A DNA stretch of 64,000 nucleotides from Sipunculus nudus (lineage: Eukaryota; Annelida; Sipuncula; Golfingiida; Sipunculidae), in NCBI GenBank assembly GCA_026874595.1, contig CM049306.1, forward strand, positions 33,620,019 to 33,684,018, given 5' to 3'. Positions 1 to 13,340 of the stretch are shown piece after piece. Numbering within the stretch: the stretch's first letter is position 1; the number at the start of each line of letters is the position of its first letter. The notes under the pieces were generated by a model. It had not been told where the DNA came from. It saw only the letters and a list, made by a program, of their open reading frames with translations, and made no database searches. A program made the position numbers and the translations under genes.

Positions 1-90
1 AAGAGAGAGCTTGAATATTTCCGTTGTCACACATTGGATTAATATTAATATGTGTGAGAGTTTTGATTTGGTTTGAGAGTCTAATAATTA

Positions 91-232
91 ATGAAGAAGG
101 AGAAAAGGAGAGAGAGACAGAGTAACAGAGAAACAGACACAGAGAGAGATAGGCAGAAAGACAGACAGAGAGACAGATAGAAAGAGAGAAGTAGTAGTAG
201 AATTAGTATTAGTAGAAGCAGAACTAGTAGTT
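91..232. repeat. Purine-rich simple sequence (GA, GACA, AGT)
   Basis: An imperfect purine-rich run of GAGA and GACAGA words passes into AGTAGTAGTAG-type triplets. It has no gene-like content and sits directly before the SINE at 243. Confidence 0.8.
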
Positions 233-242
233 GAAATGTTAT

Positions 243-425
243 AAGGGGCCTGGACAGTCGAGTTGTAAAACGCTCAACTCTCTCCGCTGGCGACTCGGTC
301 CGATCCCCAGAGTTGCTGTAAGAGTGTATTCTGGTGCACGGGTTCTAGTGGCCCTTCCGAGGTTGGTGGTTTTCTCCGGGTTCTCCGGTGTCATATACCT
401 CTACAGATTACATAACGCCTCCATT
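243..425 (+). mobile_element. tRNA-derived SINE, family S1, copy 1
   Basis: The segment begins GGGGCCTGGACAGTCGAG, which fits a pol III A-box region. It carries a B-box-like GGTCCGATCCCC near 298-309, so the head looks tRNA-derived. Downstream is a conserved-looking body, GTGGTTTTCTCCGGGTTCTC (about 367-386), a motif I associate with a SINE domain widespread in molluscs and other invertebrates. A diverged relative lies inverted at about 61.93-62.12 kb and shares the GGGGCCTG.ACAGTC head and the TTTTCTCCGG body. The 3' boundary is uncertain and no target duplication was identified. An open frame crossing it looks incidental. Confidence 0.6.
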
Positions 426-462
426 TGTGCCGTGGATGCATATTATAGCTGATTTTACAATC

Positions 463-1680
<1,218 letters not shown>

Positions 1681-2319
1681 GCCCCGTGTGACTGTCTGGG
1701 TTCTTAACTTATGTTACCGGTCCGTAGGTCGCAAAATACAGATGCACACGACCTAATTTTTACGCTCTTTACACAGCGCTTTACCTATAGGGCCCCTACC
1801 TATATCGTTAGAAGCGCAAGATTTCCGCTGCCTCGGGAGCGTACCTAATTTTAGGTTTTCAAGGAGATTTGCTCAGGACCTCCCTGGAGTTTCTAGGTCT
1901 AAAGGTTACGATTTGTGTCGGATAACCGGACGGACGACGGACAAAGGGTGATCGCTATAGCTTAGATGACTAACAGTCAGCTCAGCTAAAAAGAACTTGC
2001 GCCCCGTGTGACTGTCTGGGTTCTTTACTTATGTTACCGGTCCGTAGGTCGCAAAATACAGATGCACATGACCTAATTTTTACGCTCTTTACACAGCGCT
2101 TTACCTATAGGGCCCCTACCTATATCGTTAGAAGCGCAAGATTTCCGCTGCCTCGGGAGCGTACCTAATTTTAGGTTTCCAAGGAGATTTGCTCAGGACC
2201 TCCCTGGAGTTTCTAGGTCTAAAGGTTACGATTTGTCCGGATAACCGGACGGACGACGGACAGAGGGTGATCGCTATAGCTTAGATGACTAACAGTCAGC
2301 TCAGCTAAAAAGAACTCGC
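1681..2319 (-). mobile_element. Two tandem 320-bp units, pearl/Helentron-like terminal segment
   Basis: Unit 1 spans 1681-2000 and unit 2 spans 2001-2319. Both start GCCCCGTGTGACTGTCTGGG and end in TCAGCTCAGCTAAAAAGAAC. By eye they differ at only about six or seven sites. Each carries the GGACGGACGACGGAC motif near its right end, followed by GATCGCTATAGCTTAGATGAC and a self-complementary stretch (AGCT...AGTC / GACT...AGCT type). Read on the minus strand, the unit begins TTCTTTTTAGCTGAGCTGAC and then a GTCCGTCGTCCGTCC motif. As I know it, this resembles a terminal segment of bivalve pearl/Helentron-related elements. Related ends lie at 34636-34713 and 11143-11245. Family assignment is inference; the duplication itself is plain. 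Confidence 0.65.
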
Positions 2320-5144
2320 GAAAACTTAGGATTAAAATATGCGATATAAGTCCCTACCAGCTCAATACAAAATTGTTTATCTCAGAGAACCGTTAATTTT
2401 TCACTGGTGCAGCTAGTAATGAAATTATAAGTCAGGTATTTAAACATCTACTAAGAAAAGTATAGTATCTAGAAAGATTTTCATGAATAAAACATGCAAA
2501 GGCAGATGGGGCGGGGGGGGGGGGGGGGGTTGGGGTTGGCCCCTTGCGACACACCCCTGGCTACGCCACTAAATACACGACTCAATAGGCATGTATAATG
2601 GACTGGTAGGTCCAAATGTGTCGTTACACATGCTATACGGGGAAATGCACGGCAACAGCCATCTATCCTGTTGGATTGATATCGTTGTAAACTGCATATA
2701 ATCTTAATAGAAGGCTACGAGTGATGAATTAACACAAATGTTACATGTAATTTACAAACCAAAGTGGAAATCAAAGTGTAAACGGTAACTGTCATTTCAT
2801 GTGCCGAGCACAAGTTGGCTATCGTCCAGTAACTCGTGCGCGACAGGTACATTCATGCTGTCTAAAATTCAACAAACATGCAGACGAAAACGTCCTCGGA
2901 ATGAGATGGCGCTCTCGGCATAATTGAGTAGGAAACTCTGACAGGTAGGCAAATAGATTCTAACGCCAGTGGGGCAGAAATGTTTTACGGGTTAAAGTCT
3001 TTTACAGGGACCATGCACATATGATATGGATGATGGTATAGATGACTAGTATCGTTTCTTAAACCAAGCATTATTACCGGACAGGTATGTTATATATACA
3101 AAGAGCTTAAAATCAATAACAAATTAAGATTCCTCTGTGAAGAAATCATTAAACACGGACAACTGTACTTTTCAATCATAGTAATATACGTGTTAGTTAT
3201 TTTTTTCTGTACAGAGCAGAGCAGTGTGAAGTTTTGCCTGACGTTTAATATAAAGTGATGAAAAACTGAGTACCGATATGAAAAGGTTCGTTGTATGTTT
3301 TTCCGGAACTACATTCTGAAACTTCTCCTCCTTTGCCAAAGCTGCGTCCCGTTTGTCTTGCACTAAGTACAATCCGCAAACCAAACATCTAAATTTGTAT
3401 AAATAATATATAGAGACTATTCAATGTATGGACACCCCGAATAAATATCACATGATTAAAACATTAATTCTAATCAATGACGCAGTCATAGGAGCATTTC
3501 CACACATGTTGGTTTTGCGTAACGGGACTACGGGAGACTTTCGGGGATGAACTTACCGACGTTTCTTTAAACCTCTCATGTTTCACAATGACCCATTGTC
3601 CCGGAGTCTACGTTAATGACATTAAGCATGTAAGCCAAGAATTTATGCCAGTTTCATCTGCTAAATCTCTTGTCATCATATTTGGCTGCGGGCCTACTTA
3701 GTGCGAGCGCTGGAGATAAACAACAATGGCATGGGTTGGCTCTGCGTGAAAAGATTTCCAGCTGGACCGCCTTGTTATCTGGCCATTATCAACAAAATAG
3801 CAGGAAAACTATCCCCTCTAAACCAGGAGGTATCAACAACATACAGAGAACACTGATCAGGTTTTATTATGGTCTGTTTTACAAATCATTCTCACGAGCG
3901 GCTCATGGCGTGTAGAGCATAAATATTGTTGGACCAAGGCTTAATACCTTTAGTTGACAATACCATCCTTTGTTCGCCACGCGCTTCTTCTACCACTAGC
4001 TAATAACTTATTGAAGGCACGGCCGATGGATTTGAGAACAAATGCAATCCATGTCCATACGCTTTGTAGCCCACGCGGGGCCGAAAATAAAACTCTTAAG
4101 GCTAAGGCAACATTTTATTGATTGGTCTTTTTAAACATTTTCGACTTTATAACGCATTAACACATTTCAGTTGTAATTAAAATTTTATAGGGTTATCTTT
4201 TCTCCGTACTATCTGTGCTTTGATAACATTCTTTGACATCACAATGTTATGTATTGTTTTATATGTCATTAGAAAATGTGTTTATTATGAATCATACCCT
4301 ATTATATTTGGTACAAAACAGTATTCCATGCAACTGTGTAATGCAAAGTATGTGTGTAGGACGTTAGAAGTATCTGGTTTGAATGTATGCAGACAAAATA
4401 GACCTTTCCCCATATTCTATACCCCGCTAACACGATCTGATAGACAGTAAAACCTTAGTCGAAATCAATAAATCCAAACAAATGGTTTTGTAAATGAACG
4501 GTTTGTTTCATTGCTTACAAAAGTATGCAACATTTCCAAAGTAGGTGCTGTTTTCGTTGTTTTTTAATATTCAACGACCATACGAGGTATTAAGATTTTA
4601 TTCTTTGACACGCTTACGAATATATACCCCTGTTTCTATTCATTCAAAATTCCAAATTTCATCCTGGAGTAGTTATTTTAATTGCGATAATAAGAATAAC
4701 CATTTATAAACTATTCCTTATCTTATGTTGGCCTTAGTTTCCAGTAAATCTGTTCTTTATCCAGAATTATTTCCCAAACTATTATCGTTTCGCTTATATT
4801 AGAGAACTGCTGATGTAGCAAACGCTAATAAGTAATAAGTCATCCGTTTTATCCCCTGGGGATTTGATGTCCTTGATATTTACTATTTTTAAAATCAGGT
4901 GAATTATTTTTGGGGACCGGAAACATATGAACAGGCATGGTGCGTCATTTCTTTTTTTATTAAAACATCCATCATGTTGGCATTTTCTTGTTTCTGTTGT
5001 TATAAAAAGTAGATTAGAGAGCAGTAAAAATTGAAAGTATCGATTCTGTGGCAAGACACGACAACAAAAGGTATTGTCACTCGAAAAAACAGTCAATAAA
5101 TTTAGGTATGTTTGATGAAAAAATTGTTCTGAGGGTCAGCCCTA
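2320..5144. other. No gene seen; G17 homopolymer inside
   Basis: Mostly featureless sequence. A run of 17 G lies at 2513-2529, followed by GGGGTTGGGGTTGG. A plus-strand frame at 3670-3915 (81 codons) and a minus-strand frame at 4794-5096 (100 codons) have no recognisable motif and no supporting splice or promoter context, so they are not called as genes. Confidence 0.5.
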
Positions 5145-5430
5145 TGGCATGTGGGACATGTTTTTTTTGTCTCTTTGTCTGTCGTCAGTGTCGTCTGTGG
5201 GATTATTTGTGAACGCTATATTTTTAAGCGCTGCATATTTTATCTTCTGAAAATGACGAACGTCACCTTAATCTTCTACGTCAAATTTGCGAAAATCTAT
5301 AGGATCCTTGTGACACCCATAACGTTTGAAGTTTTGCATGGTCGAATTCTTAAACTGGCGATGCTGACCTTGGTTTTCAAAGTCAAATCTGCGGAAATCT
5401 AGGATATCTATCATGGCGAATTCAGTCTGA
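5145..5430. repeat. Degenerate repeat with two diverged ~102-bp units
   Basis: The block around 5281 (TCAAATTTGCGAAAATCTA) recurs diverged at 5383 (TCAAATCTGCGGAAATCTA). The preceding GACGAACGTCACC and GCGATGCTGACC stretches also align. A GTCTGTCGTCAGTGTCGTC word lies just upstream (about 5177-5195). The composition resembles the tandem cores of bivalve pearl-type elements, but the unit is too decayed to assign. Confidence 0.4.
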
Positions 5431-6908
5431 GATAGTTTAATTTCCGCCTAAAATTTAGGGATGACCATCCTATTGGGCAGGGGCGGGAGATCTATATCAG
5501 TTTGGTCAACGCGATAAAAAAGTCAATCTTATTTTTATTTCATCGTTGAAATTTTGTTTATGTTAGATTATAGTTCATATTTCAAACCAGGATTTCCCTT
5601 ATCTTCCGCCCCCTGGATGACCCACTTTGCTCCCTGAATTGATTTTAATTACACAACACCCTGGACCACGCTGGTTTCCCAGACAGCTCACATTTAGTAC
5701 ACTTTTTTGAGGTTGTGCGACGTAATTAAAGATTAATTTTAAACACGACCAATTTATTGTGATTAGAAAATGTCCAGAACACCTGATGCGCAAACATATG
5801 GAATGTGAGAAATGTGTACTTTATCTCGCCTAGAAATCTTCAGTTTCACGAATATTCTTTGGTATTGTTGAGGAAAACATTCACAAAAAAAAAAACAAAA
5901 AAAAAAACGAATTAACCTAAATCTATTCAAGTTAAGATACCATTAAGAAGCAATAAGCAATGAAATTTGATCGTTCCTTCGTGAGGTTTCATAGAAGAGC
6001 TGAAAATGCTGACGTCATATTTTCGTTATTCGCATATTATAAAAAATATTTAAGATATAGCTACCAAACTTGCCACTGCACTTATAAGTTGTAAGTGACA
6101 TATAACTGTAAAGGTTTCAACTTTAAAGATCATACGGTTTATCCGGAAAAATAGCCTGACTGAAAGGTGCTGAGTGAATTCAAAGTGGTATCCCCAGGAA
6201 TGTTTGAAACTAGATATTATAGAAGATGTTTCATCCATCTGTCTGTATTCCTCATAGTTTAGAAGAAAATCGACATTGAAAATCTAAAAAAAATCGCACT
6301 TTTTAAGCCGTGTAACCTTGAAAAATAAGTCAAGGTCACCGAAACTGGGTCAAATTAATCGGACTACGGTAGGGTACATTCTCTGTCAATGTGAATGTAA
6401 TCGAATGAAAAAAAAGTGATTTAATATTAATAAGGATACCAAGAAGAGGAATTATGCCAAAAACAAATATCTCCCCTCAGAAAGCCGGAGATAACTATGT
6501 CAAGTTAAAATATTGGCCGTACATTAACCTCCAAATATTCTAACAAATTTAATCCCCAGTTGGCTATTCAAAGGCAAATCATGAATTTTGGCAGTACCGT
6601 TGAAGTTTCGCAAAGCCTTTCATTTTGTATTTAAGTCACTTTTTCATTAACCTTTCATAGAGTATATACTGTGTATACTTATCAAGGTGTTTAGAGTTTT
6701 TCCACGTTTTGAATCTGGAACCATATCTCACCGTCTTTCAAAACATATTTCATATGGCCATATTTTTTATCTAGGCTTGTGAAAGAAAGAGTAATAGTAT
6801 TTTTGTCTTGTGCTTTATTGTTATATTAGGACATTGATATTTTCTTATATATCTAATAATTGAAAATATTTTGCACATCTTCAGTATCCTTTTAGTATCC
6901 TTAAATAG
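5431..6908. other. No gene seen
   Basis: AT-rich. It contains an A-rich tract near 5885-5910 and a TCAAGGTCACCGAAAC word near 6332 of a kind common in bivalve interspersed repeats. No coding signal was recognised. Confidence 0.5.
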
Positions 6909-6921
6909 TATATATATATAG

Positions 6922-7773
6922 TGTTACGGAACCTAAAAACAACACATCACGTAGTCATTACGAGCATAAATGTTGTTAAGGAGATAAAAAAAATCAGATT
7001 CTGTAACACTAGGCAGCGTGCAATGTCTAGGGGAACGAATAAAGAAGTCGGTGTTTTTTTGTTAACAAATAATTATAAATTATTCTTAAAACAACCCTAA
7101 CATTACAATACACTAAATCAATACAATTACACAGTATAACAACAGTATAACAGTAAATCAGAACAGTTACACAGTATAATAGCACCGGATTGTCAGGATC
7201 CTAGGCTTTTCTGGATACCACCACTGTCACAGCTCACCAAGTCCTTTAAAACATATAATCCAGATGAATAGTTCACATACATCTTCTCAGAGAATAATAG
7301 TCCAATTCAGTCCCGAAATCGATCTGTTCTAATCCAAATGTGAAGTTCTTGTAATAGTCCCAAAAACAAACTAAAGACCTAATAAAATTTGTTACAAAGT
7401 TCGAAGAATATCTATAAATGCTGCAATTATCGGAAAGGTCCAAAAAATGACTCACACTCTTCCGTGTCCGCTGGAATATTTCTCTCTCTGTTCTTTCTCG
7501 GCTCTAAACACAACCCCTATTTATAACTTTTTTACCTCTGGCGCAAAAACTTTCCATTTCCCGAACAATCCAAAGAATACAACAAGACAAACGGGCTCAT
7601 AGAGCGCGAACAGTCCAGAAAATTCCAGATAAGCACAAACGCTGTGTCTTACACGCCAGGTCGGGGGTACGGATTACACCGAGCGCTGTGTCTCTACACG
7701 CCATAGCAACGTCCTAGGCTTAAGCCTAACACGAATCAGAATGTCAACAGCGCACAATAAAAGAGACACCTGT

Positions 7774-7777
<4 letters not shown>
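6922..7777 (+). mobile_element. Putative solo LTR, family L copy 1
   Basis: It opens TGTTACGGAACCTAA and closes ACCTGTAACA, the TG...CA ends of an LTR with a short inverted TGTTAC/GTAACA terminus. LTR-like signals lie in the right order for plus orientation: a TATA-like TTTATAAC near 7520 and AATAAA at 7756-7761, close to the 3' end. It is longer than copies 2 and 3, partly because a GCGCTGTGTCT.TACACGCCA block is present twice (about 7639-7703). It is set inside TA-rich sequence: TATATA precedes it and (AT)n follows at once, so a target duplication cannot be read. No internal domain (gag/pol) adjoins it. A DNA element with short inverted ends is the alternative. Confidence 0.6.
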
Positions 7778-7850
<73 letters not shown>

Positions 7851-7851
7851 A
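7778..7851. repeat. (AT)n microsatellite
   Basis: It abuts the 3' end of the putative LTR and has a single CA interruption near 7829. Confidence 0.97.
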
Positions 7852-8008
7852 TTTGCATTGATTACATACAAGAATTCAATACATCCAGGTCATAGTGCTC
7901 TACCATGTGGAAGCGTTTTATAAAGAACCTGGATATGTACCTGACGAGTGAGTGCAACCTCATTATTGCTCCCACGTATGAGTACTGAAGTACCAACCAT
8001 TGAAGACA

Positions 8009-8015
<7 letters not shown>

Positions 8016-8097
<82 letters not shown>
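8016..8097. repeat. (AT)n microsatellite
   Basis: About 82 bp of pure AT dinucleotide. The 7852-8015 interval before it has no recognised feature. Confidence 0.97.
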
Positions 8098-8098
<1 letters not shown>

Positions 8099-10558
8099 CA
8101 AGCCTCTATAATGTGGGCATCCTTGAGACTAGGTGCCCACTATATGGAAGTCATTATCACAACACAAAAATGAGAAGTAAGAACGGGGCTGTCAAAAGTG
8201 CCCACTATATACTAGTATGGAAGCGCACATACATATATATATATATGTATATCTATTACTGGTCACTACAATGTAAATAAATTTTTAATCTTTGAAATTT
8301 ATAACTCAATGTGCTTCAAGTTTAACAATCATTTAATTTTAAATTTAAACGCCATATATATATGCATATCGAACCTGAATGTATATGCCTCATTGGCAAC
8401 ACTGGAGAGGAAGATCGTCTAAAGAATTATTTATGTAACAGCGAGATGGTAATGTTTGCCTAAGAATGAAACCGCGAACTGTATGATGCCAATTAAATGT
8501 TCAATCAATAATAATAAAACCCGCTACAGAACTTTGTATGAGCTTGGTCATAGCTCGCATTATGCTGATAAAGTTTGCTGCTCATTCACCCCTGCAGTAC
8601 CAGTAAAGATTTGTATGTGTTTTATAATTATCTTCTAAGAATACCCCGGCTTCAAAGGAGATGGCCTCGATTAAATATTGAAACCGCGGGGAAGAATGAA
8701 CCCAGCCAAAGAAATAATAAAATATAAAGGTCAACCAGTGCATTAATGAACGGAAGAAATCATTCTTGCATTTTATCATTATATATATATATATGTAATT
8801 GAAACTTAAGAAATAAATTATCTTATTTAATACATGTCTTTTGATCACATAGACATGGATTGTGTTCTCCTTTCATGTGTATAAGTATTGTCTTTGTTGA
8901 AATTTAATTTTTTTCTTTATTTTACTTGTCTAGATCCAATAACCAACAGGTCTTTGTACTGTGGTGATATCTGGACGAAAGAACAACTTACATTCAATCA
9001 CAACAATTCCAAAACTGCTCAAACATTAAAAATGACATAAAAAAGAAATTACCATCTGAAGGGTAAACATATGACCCTCGTTAATCTTCGTTCAATATGG
9101 TTATTATTTTGTTCCTCAATTTTGAATTCAGATAATGGCTATATGTATACAAACTGATAATAATATCTCCCTCCCTGAAGTCGAAAGTGAGTAACGACAC
9201 AGATAGCAACATTATATAAACGCTTTTTGAAAGGGAAATATTTCTGGATTTTAGGTTTTCTGTGCACTTGTGAAGGAATAATTAACCGCTATAATAACGG
9301 GGAAAACCTGATCTGACTTCTGATATGTTCATACCCGTCGTTTCTGAATCCGTATTGGTTGGGCCAAAGAGCATGATGAAATAAAGGTGCCATGTGTATT
9401 GAAACTGTAATGTAAACTAGTACACAATAAACGAAGAAAACACATGTAAAACTCTTGACCATAGAACGCCGATAAACCGTAGTGTGTTCAAAGTTCTTTA
9501 AGTAACTCACCTGACCTTGGTAAATTCTTCATATTGCTTACATGATAAAGCATAAAATTGTCGTCAGTGGTAACTTATAAAAAATTTTGTTAAAATAGTA
9601 CGTAAAACAAATATTGAAACATTTTCAAGCAGGAAATAAAACATTGCTTGAATGATATGTAAATATACGGAAAGCTTTAGAACTTTTCACGCAAATACTT
9701 TATCTTGTTCCGCATTCCATAAGGTCAAAAGTAAAAAAAAATCACTTAAAACCAGGTTATTGATACAGCAGAGAAGAAAAACTTAAGAAGTCCTTATTTA
9801 CAAAACCCACTAAGCTGTATCTTGTGTGACGAAGTCCATTATATAACCCTGTGTCATTAAGAAAATGTCATATTCCCCTCTTGTAAGGGCTGACGGGAAC
9901 CGATTTAGAAGAGACGGAATAGATATTGAATTGTCCTAAGGACGGCTGTATTGATAGGAGAAATAAATGTCTATACAGGGCAGCTGGTTCGGACTCTTGA
10001 AACCTCGTCCATTACGAGAGGAATGAGTGCGAGCCGCTAAATTGATTGAAGTGGAGAATAATTAATTTGATTGGTTTGCTGGTATATTTGTGTCAGTGAT
10101 GGTTTCGTTTCCTTCTCCCAAGGCCCTTGAACGTCTGTGTATATTAATTTGGACAACGTGATACGGAATCAAATGAACATCGATCTCTCTGGGTTTGGGT
10201 ATGCTTGAACATACGCAACCAGCGCGGGGCCCCAACGCTTCACAAGTCTACAATATGGTCACTTCTAAACCACTTCAGCAGCGCTTCCTCAGCCCCGTGT
10301 AAATTATAATCAATGACATATCTCCTCAGGGATTTAGGGAATGATCAAAGCATCTGATAATGGTATAAGGCGGGTGAGGCCGGTACTCTTACTGCTTATT
10401 GCCTAGGATTGTAATTAAAATTATTTTCGTATATTAAATGATGAAAACATGATAAGAGGAAACACAACAGCATTATCATTGAGTAACTTGTCTGCAATTA
10501 AAAAATGTACATATAGAAACATATAAGGACACATTAAATCACATTTCTCTCTCATTCT

Positions 10559-10561
<3 letters not shown>
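8098..10561. other. No gene seen; small direct repeat at 8132/8200
   Basis: GTGCCCACTATAT occurs twice (about 8132 and 8199), and short TA runs lie at 8231-8252 and 8780-8795. Nothing in 8.3-10.5 kb is recognisable as coding or RNA. Confidence 0.55.
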
Positions 10562-10614
<53 letters not shown>

Positions 10615-10616
10615 GC

Positions 10617-10656
<40 letters not shown>
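10562..10656. repeat. (GA)n microsatellite
   Basis: Nearly pure GA over about 95 bp, interrupted by GGGAGAGAGAGCGGG. On the minus strand it forms the CT-rich stretch directly 3' of the SINE-like segment at 10657-10745, so it may have grown from that element's tail. Confidence 0.95.
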
Positions 10657-10658
<2 letters not shown>

Positions 10659-10745
10659 TGAACTCCGAAGACTCCATGTGGAATCGAACCCACATGACCT
10701 TCCTATTTCAAATTGCTTGCTCTGTCACTCTACCACAATGAAACA
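10657..10745 (-). mobile_element. tRNA-like SINE head, minus strand
   Basis: Read on the minus strand it gives TTGTGGTAGAGTGACAGAGC (D-arm/A-box-like), then AAATAGGAAGGTCATGTGGG and GGTTCGATTCC, a canonical B box within a T-arm that can pair (TGTGG/CCACA). The order and spacing match a tRNA. The anticodon arm does not fold convincingly, so this is more likely a tRNA-derived SINE or tRNA pseudogene than a functional gene. It is followed at once by the CT/GA microsatellite. Confidence 0.55.
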
Positions 10746-11142
10746 GCATAGCCTTTTATACATATATATATATATATATTTTAGATGTGGCCATATTTGT
10801 AAGTAAAAAATTATTTTTGATAAATGGAAGGGAAAACCACCAAAAACTCTGTAAGGGAGAGTACATAACATTTACCCGTACAAGACGAAGAAATATATCA
10901 TATTGAACCTCGATCCGTTTAGAATTACAGCAAGATATTCCTTCTTCATGCCTGAAGGTTATATGCGCCAATAAAAGTTGGACATGGTTTGGAGTGTAGG
11001 AAGAAATATCCTTAGTAAAAATTAACACCCTATCTCAGCAACGTATTGTTTTTTGTTTTCAATAGTTCCCGATGATTGTATCGTATTGCATCTAGAGGGT
11101 GTATACAAGTTTTCTAATTTGTCATCTCTATTTCACTCTGTT
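10746..11142. other. No gene seen
   Basis: A short (AT)n run lies at about 10760-10780. The rest is featureless apart from an incidental minus-strand frame. Confidence 0.5.
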
Positions 11143-11554
11143 TTTTTTTAGCGAACCTGTGAGCTTATGCGATGGCGCAGCGTCGTCCGTCCATCATCCG
11201 CCGTCAGCCGTCCGCCGTCCAGGGCTGGCTTTCCGCCGTCCAGGGCTGTAAGTAAGAAACCGTCAGAGCTAGCAGCTCCAAATTACATGTAAGAATTATA
11301 GTCACATGTGAAAGTTGGTGCCCAGGAGCTTATTATTGGGTATCTGCATTTATTTAGATTTTATAGAGAAAAAGCTTAAAAACCTTTAAAAATCTTCTTC
11401 TCTGAAACTGTCCAGCCAAATTATCCAATATTTCACAGAAATGATCCCTGGAACAATCTCTCTCAAATTTGTTCGAATGGTTCCAGTTCAGAGATTTTTG
11501 GTCGAGTTACAGGAGGTTGAACTTAGTTACCTGTCAAAAAAAGCACCCTAAAAT

Positions 11555-13260
11555 TAAAATCTCAGAAACGGCTGGAGCTAAAATCACCAAATTTTATACC
11601 TATGTTTGTCACATGTCATAACTGATTTTGAGGTATTGGTGGCGCCACCTACATTGATGTGTTTTTTTACACATAGACACAGCGTCTAGACGTCTAGACA
11701 CAATGTTTAGATGCAGATTTCCCAGATTATTGGAACTATATCTTTCAACTATTTGAAAAAACTTGGTTTGCATTTTAAGCGAATTGGGTTTATCATCAGA
11801 TCACATGTGAACTGCTGCGCCCTCATTTTTGGTCGACCTCTGACCTTTCCTCACCGCCCAGCGTCCATTTGTGCTTCTGTTTCCACACATTAAACCAGCA
11901 TGTCTCGGGAACCGTTTGAGCGATCAGGCTAAAAATTTTGCACAAATGTAGCCCTTTGATAGCTTTATAACATACACTTAAAATGGTGGCGCCACCTGCA
12001 ACCATTTTTGCACAGCGTCCATCTGTTCATCTGCCTTGGGATAATATCACTCATATCTCAGCATTGGTTTGACTTATTCACCTGAAATTTTGCAGATTTA
12101 TACATCCTGGACAGCTTTCTCAATTTTATGAAGGTGGCGCCACCTACATTCACGTTTACTCTGCAGACATCCAAGCTCATATCTCGGGAACTGTTTGACC
12201 GATTGGGCCAAAATTTTGCATGTGTATAGATCTTCATCATAGGCAAAACTGGTGGCGCCACCTGCAACCACTTATGCAGAGCGTCCATCTGTTCATCTGA
12301 CTTGGAACAAAATCACTCATATCTCAGAAGTGGTTTGACTTATCCACCTGAAATTTTGCAGGTTTATACATCCTGGAAAGCTTTCTCGATTTATGACAGG
12401 TGGCGCCACCTACATTCACGTTTACTCTGCAGACATCCAAGCTCATATCTCGGGAACTGTTTGACCGATTGGGCCAAAATTTTGCATGTTTGTAGATCTC
12501 ACATAGTTCTTCATTATAGGCAAAACTGGTGGCACCACCTGCAACCAATAATGCACAGCACCCATCTGTTCATCTGCCTTGGGATAAAATCACTCATATC
12601 TCAGCAATAGTTTGACTTGTCCACCTCAAATTTTGCAGGTTTATACAACCTGGACAGGTTTCTCGATTTGATGACAGGTGGCGCCACCTATATTCACATT
12701 TATGCTGCAGACATCTAAGTTCATATCTCAGGAACCATTTGACGGATTGGGCAAAAAAATTGCATGTTAATAGATCTCACATAGCTCTTTATTATACACA
12801 AAACTGGTGGCGCCACCTGCAACGATTTTTGCACAGCGTCCGTCTGTGGCAGTGGTTTTTCTCGGCAGTGGTTTGACATATCTGCCTTAAATTTTGCAAC
12901 ATCTTTGATAGCTTTCTGGATTTTGTTGCAGGTGGCGCCACCTACATTTATGTATACGCTGCAGACATTCAGGCTTATATCTCAGGACTGGTTTGACATA
13001 TCCCCCTGAAATTTTGCATGTGTATAGATCTCACACAGCTCTTAATCATACACAAAATTTTTGGCTCCACCTCCCACCAATTATGCCCAGCGTCCTTCTG
13101 TTTGTCTGCTGTGGGATAAAATCACTCATATTCAAGTAGTGGTTTGAATTATCTGACTAAAATTTTGCATATTTATGCAACGTGGACAGCTTTCTGGATT
13201 TTGTGGTAGGTGGCGCAACCCACATACACATTTCAGCTGCAGACATCCAGGCTATTATGC
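11555..13260 (+). repeat. Dimeric tandem array with GGTGGCGCCACC boxes, array A
   Basis: The 12-bp palindrome GGTGGCGCCACC or a one- to three-base variant occurs at 11638, 11985, 12133, 12251, 12399, 12538, 12677, 12806, 12931, about 13060 and 13209. After the irregular first interval, spacings are 118-149 bp. Two half-unit types alternate. One carries TGCACAGCGTCCATCTGTTC and TGGTTTGACTTATC; the other carries CTGCAGACATCCAAGCTCAT and TGTTTGACCGATTGGGCC. Both share ATATCTC...TTTGAC...AATTTTGCA, so they descend from one ~140-bp monomer. The working period is about 255-290 bp. Minus-strand frames through it are by-products of the periodic sequence. Confidence 0.85.
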
Positions 13261-13340
13261 AACACACCTCACTCTATTTCCCCTTGCCACTCAATCTATG
13301 CCTCACTTCACCCGTCCCACACTGATTTTGCCGTATACAC

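Noticed and set aside
231-452. Plus-strand 73-codon frame
   Set aside because: It coincides with a tRNA-derived SINE and has no protein-like signal beyond the composition of that element.
10421-10693. Minus-strand frame with a long LSLSLS run
   Set aside because: It reads through the GA microsatellite and the SINE head; the repeat explains it fully.
12058-12610. Overlapping frames on both strands in the box array that look alike (VCRVNVNVGGAT-type), and counterparts in 23350-24203
   Set aside because: Similarity follows from the tandem repeat; frames break at unit boundaries and show no conserved start.
11555-13260. CRISPR-like regularly spaced repeats
   Set aside because: Spacing is over 100 bp, spacers are themselves related repeats, and the context is eukaryotic; it is a satellite-type array.
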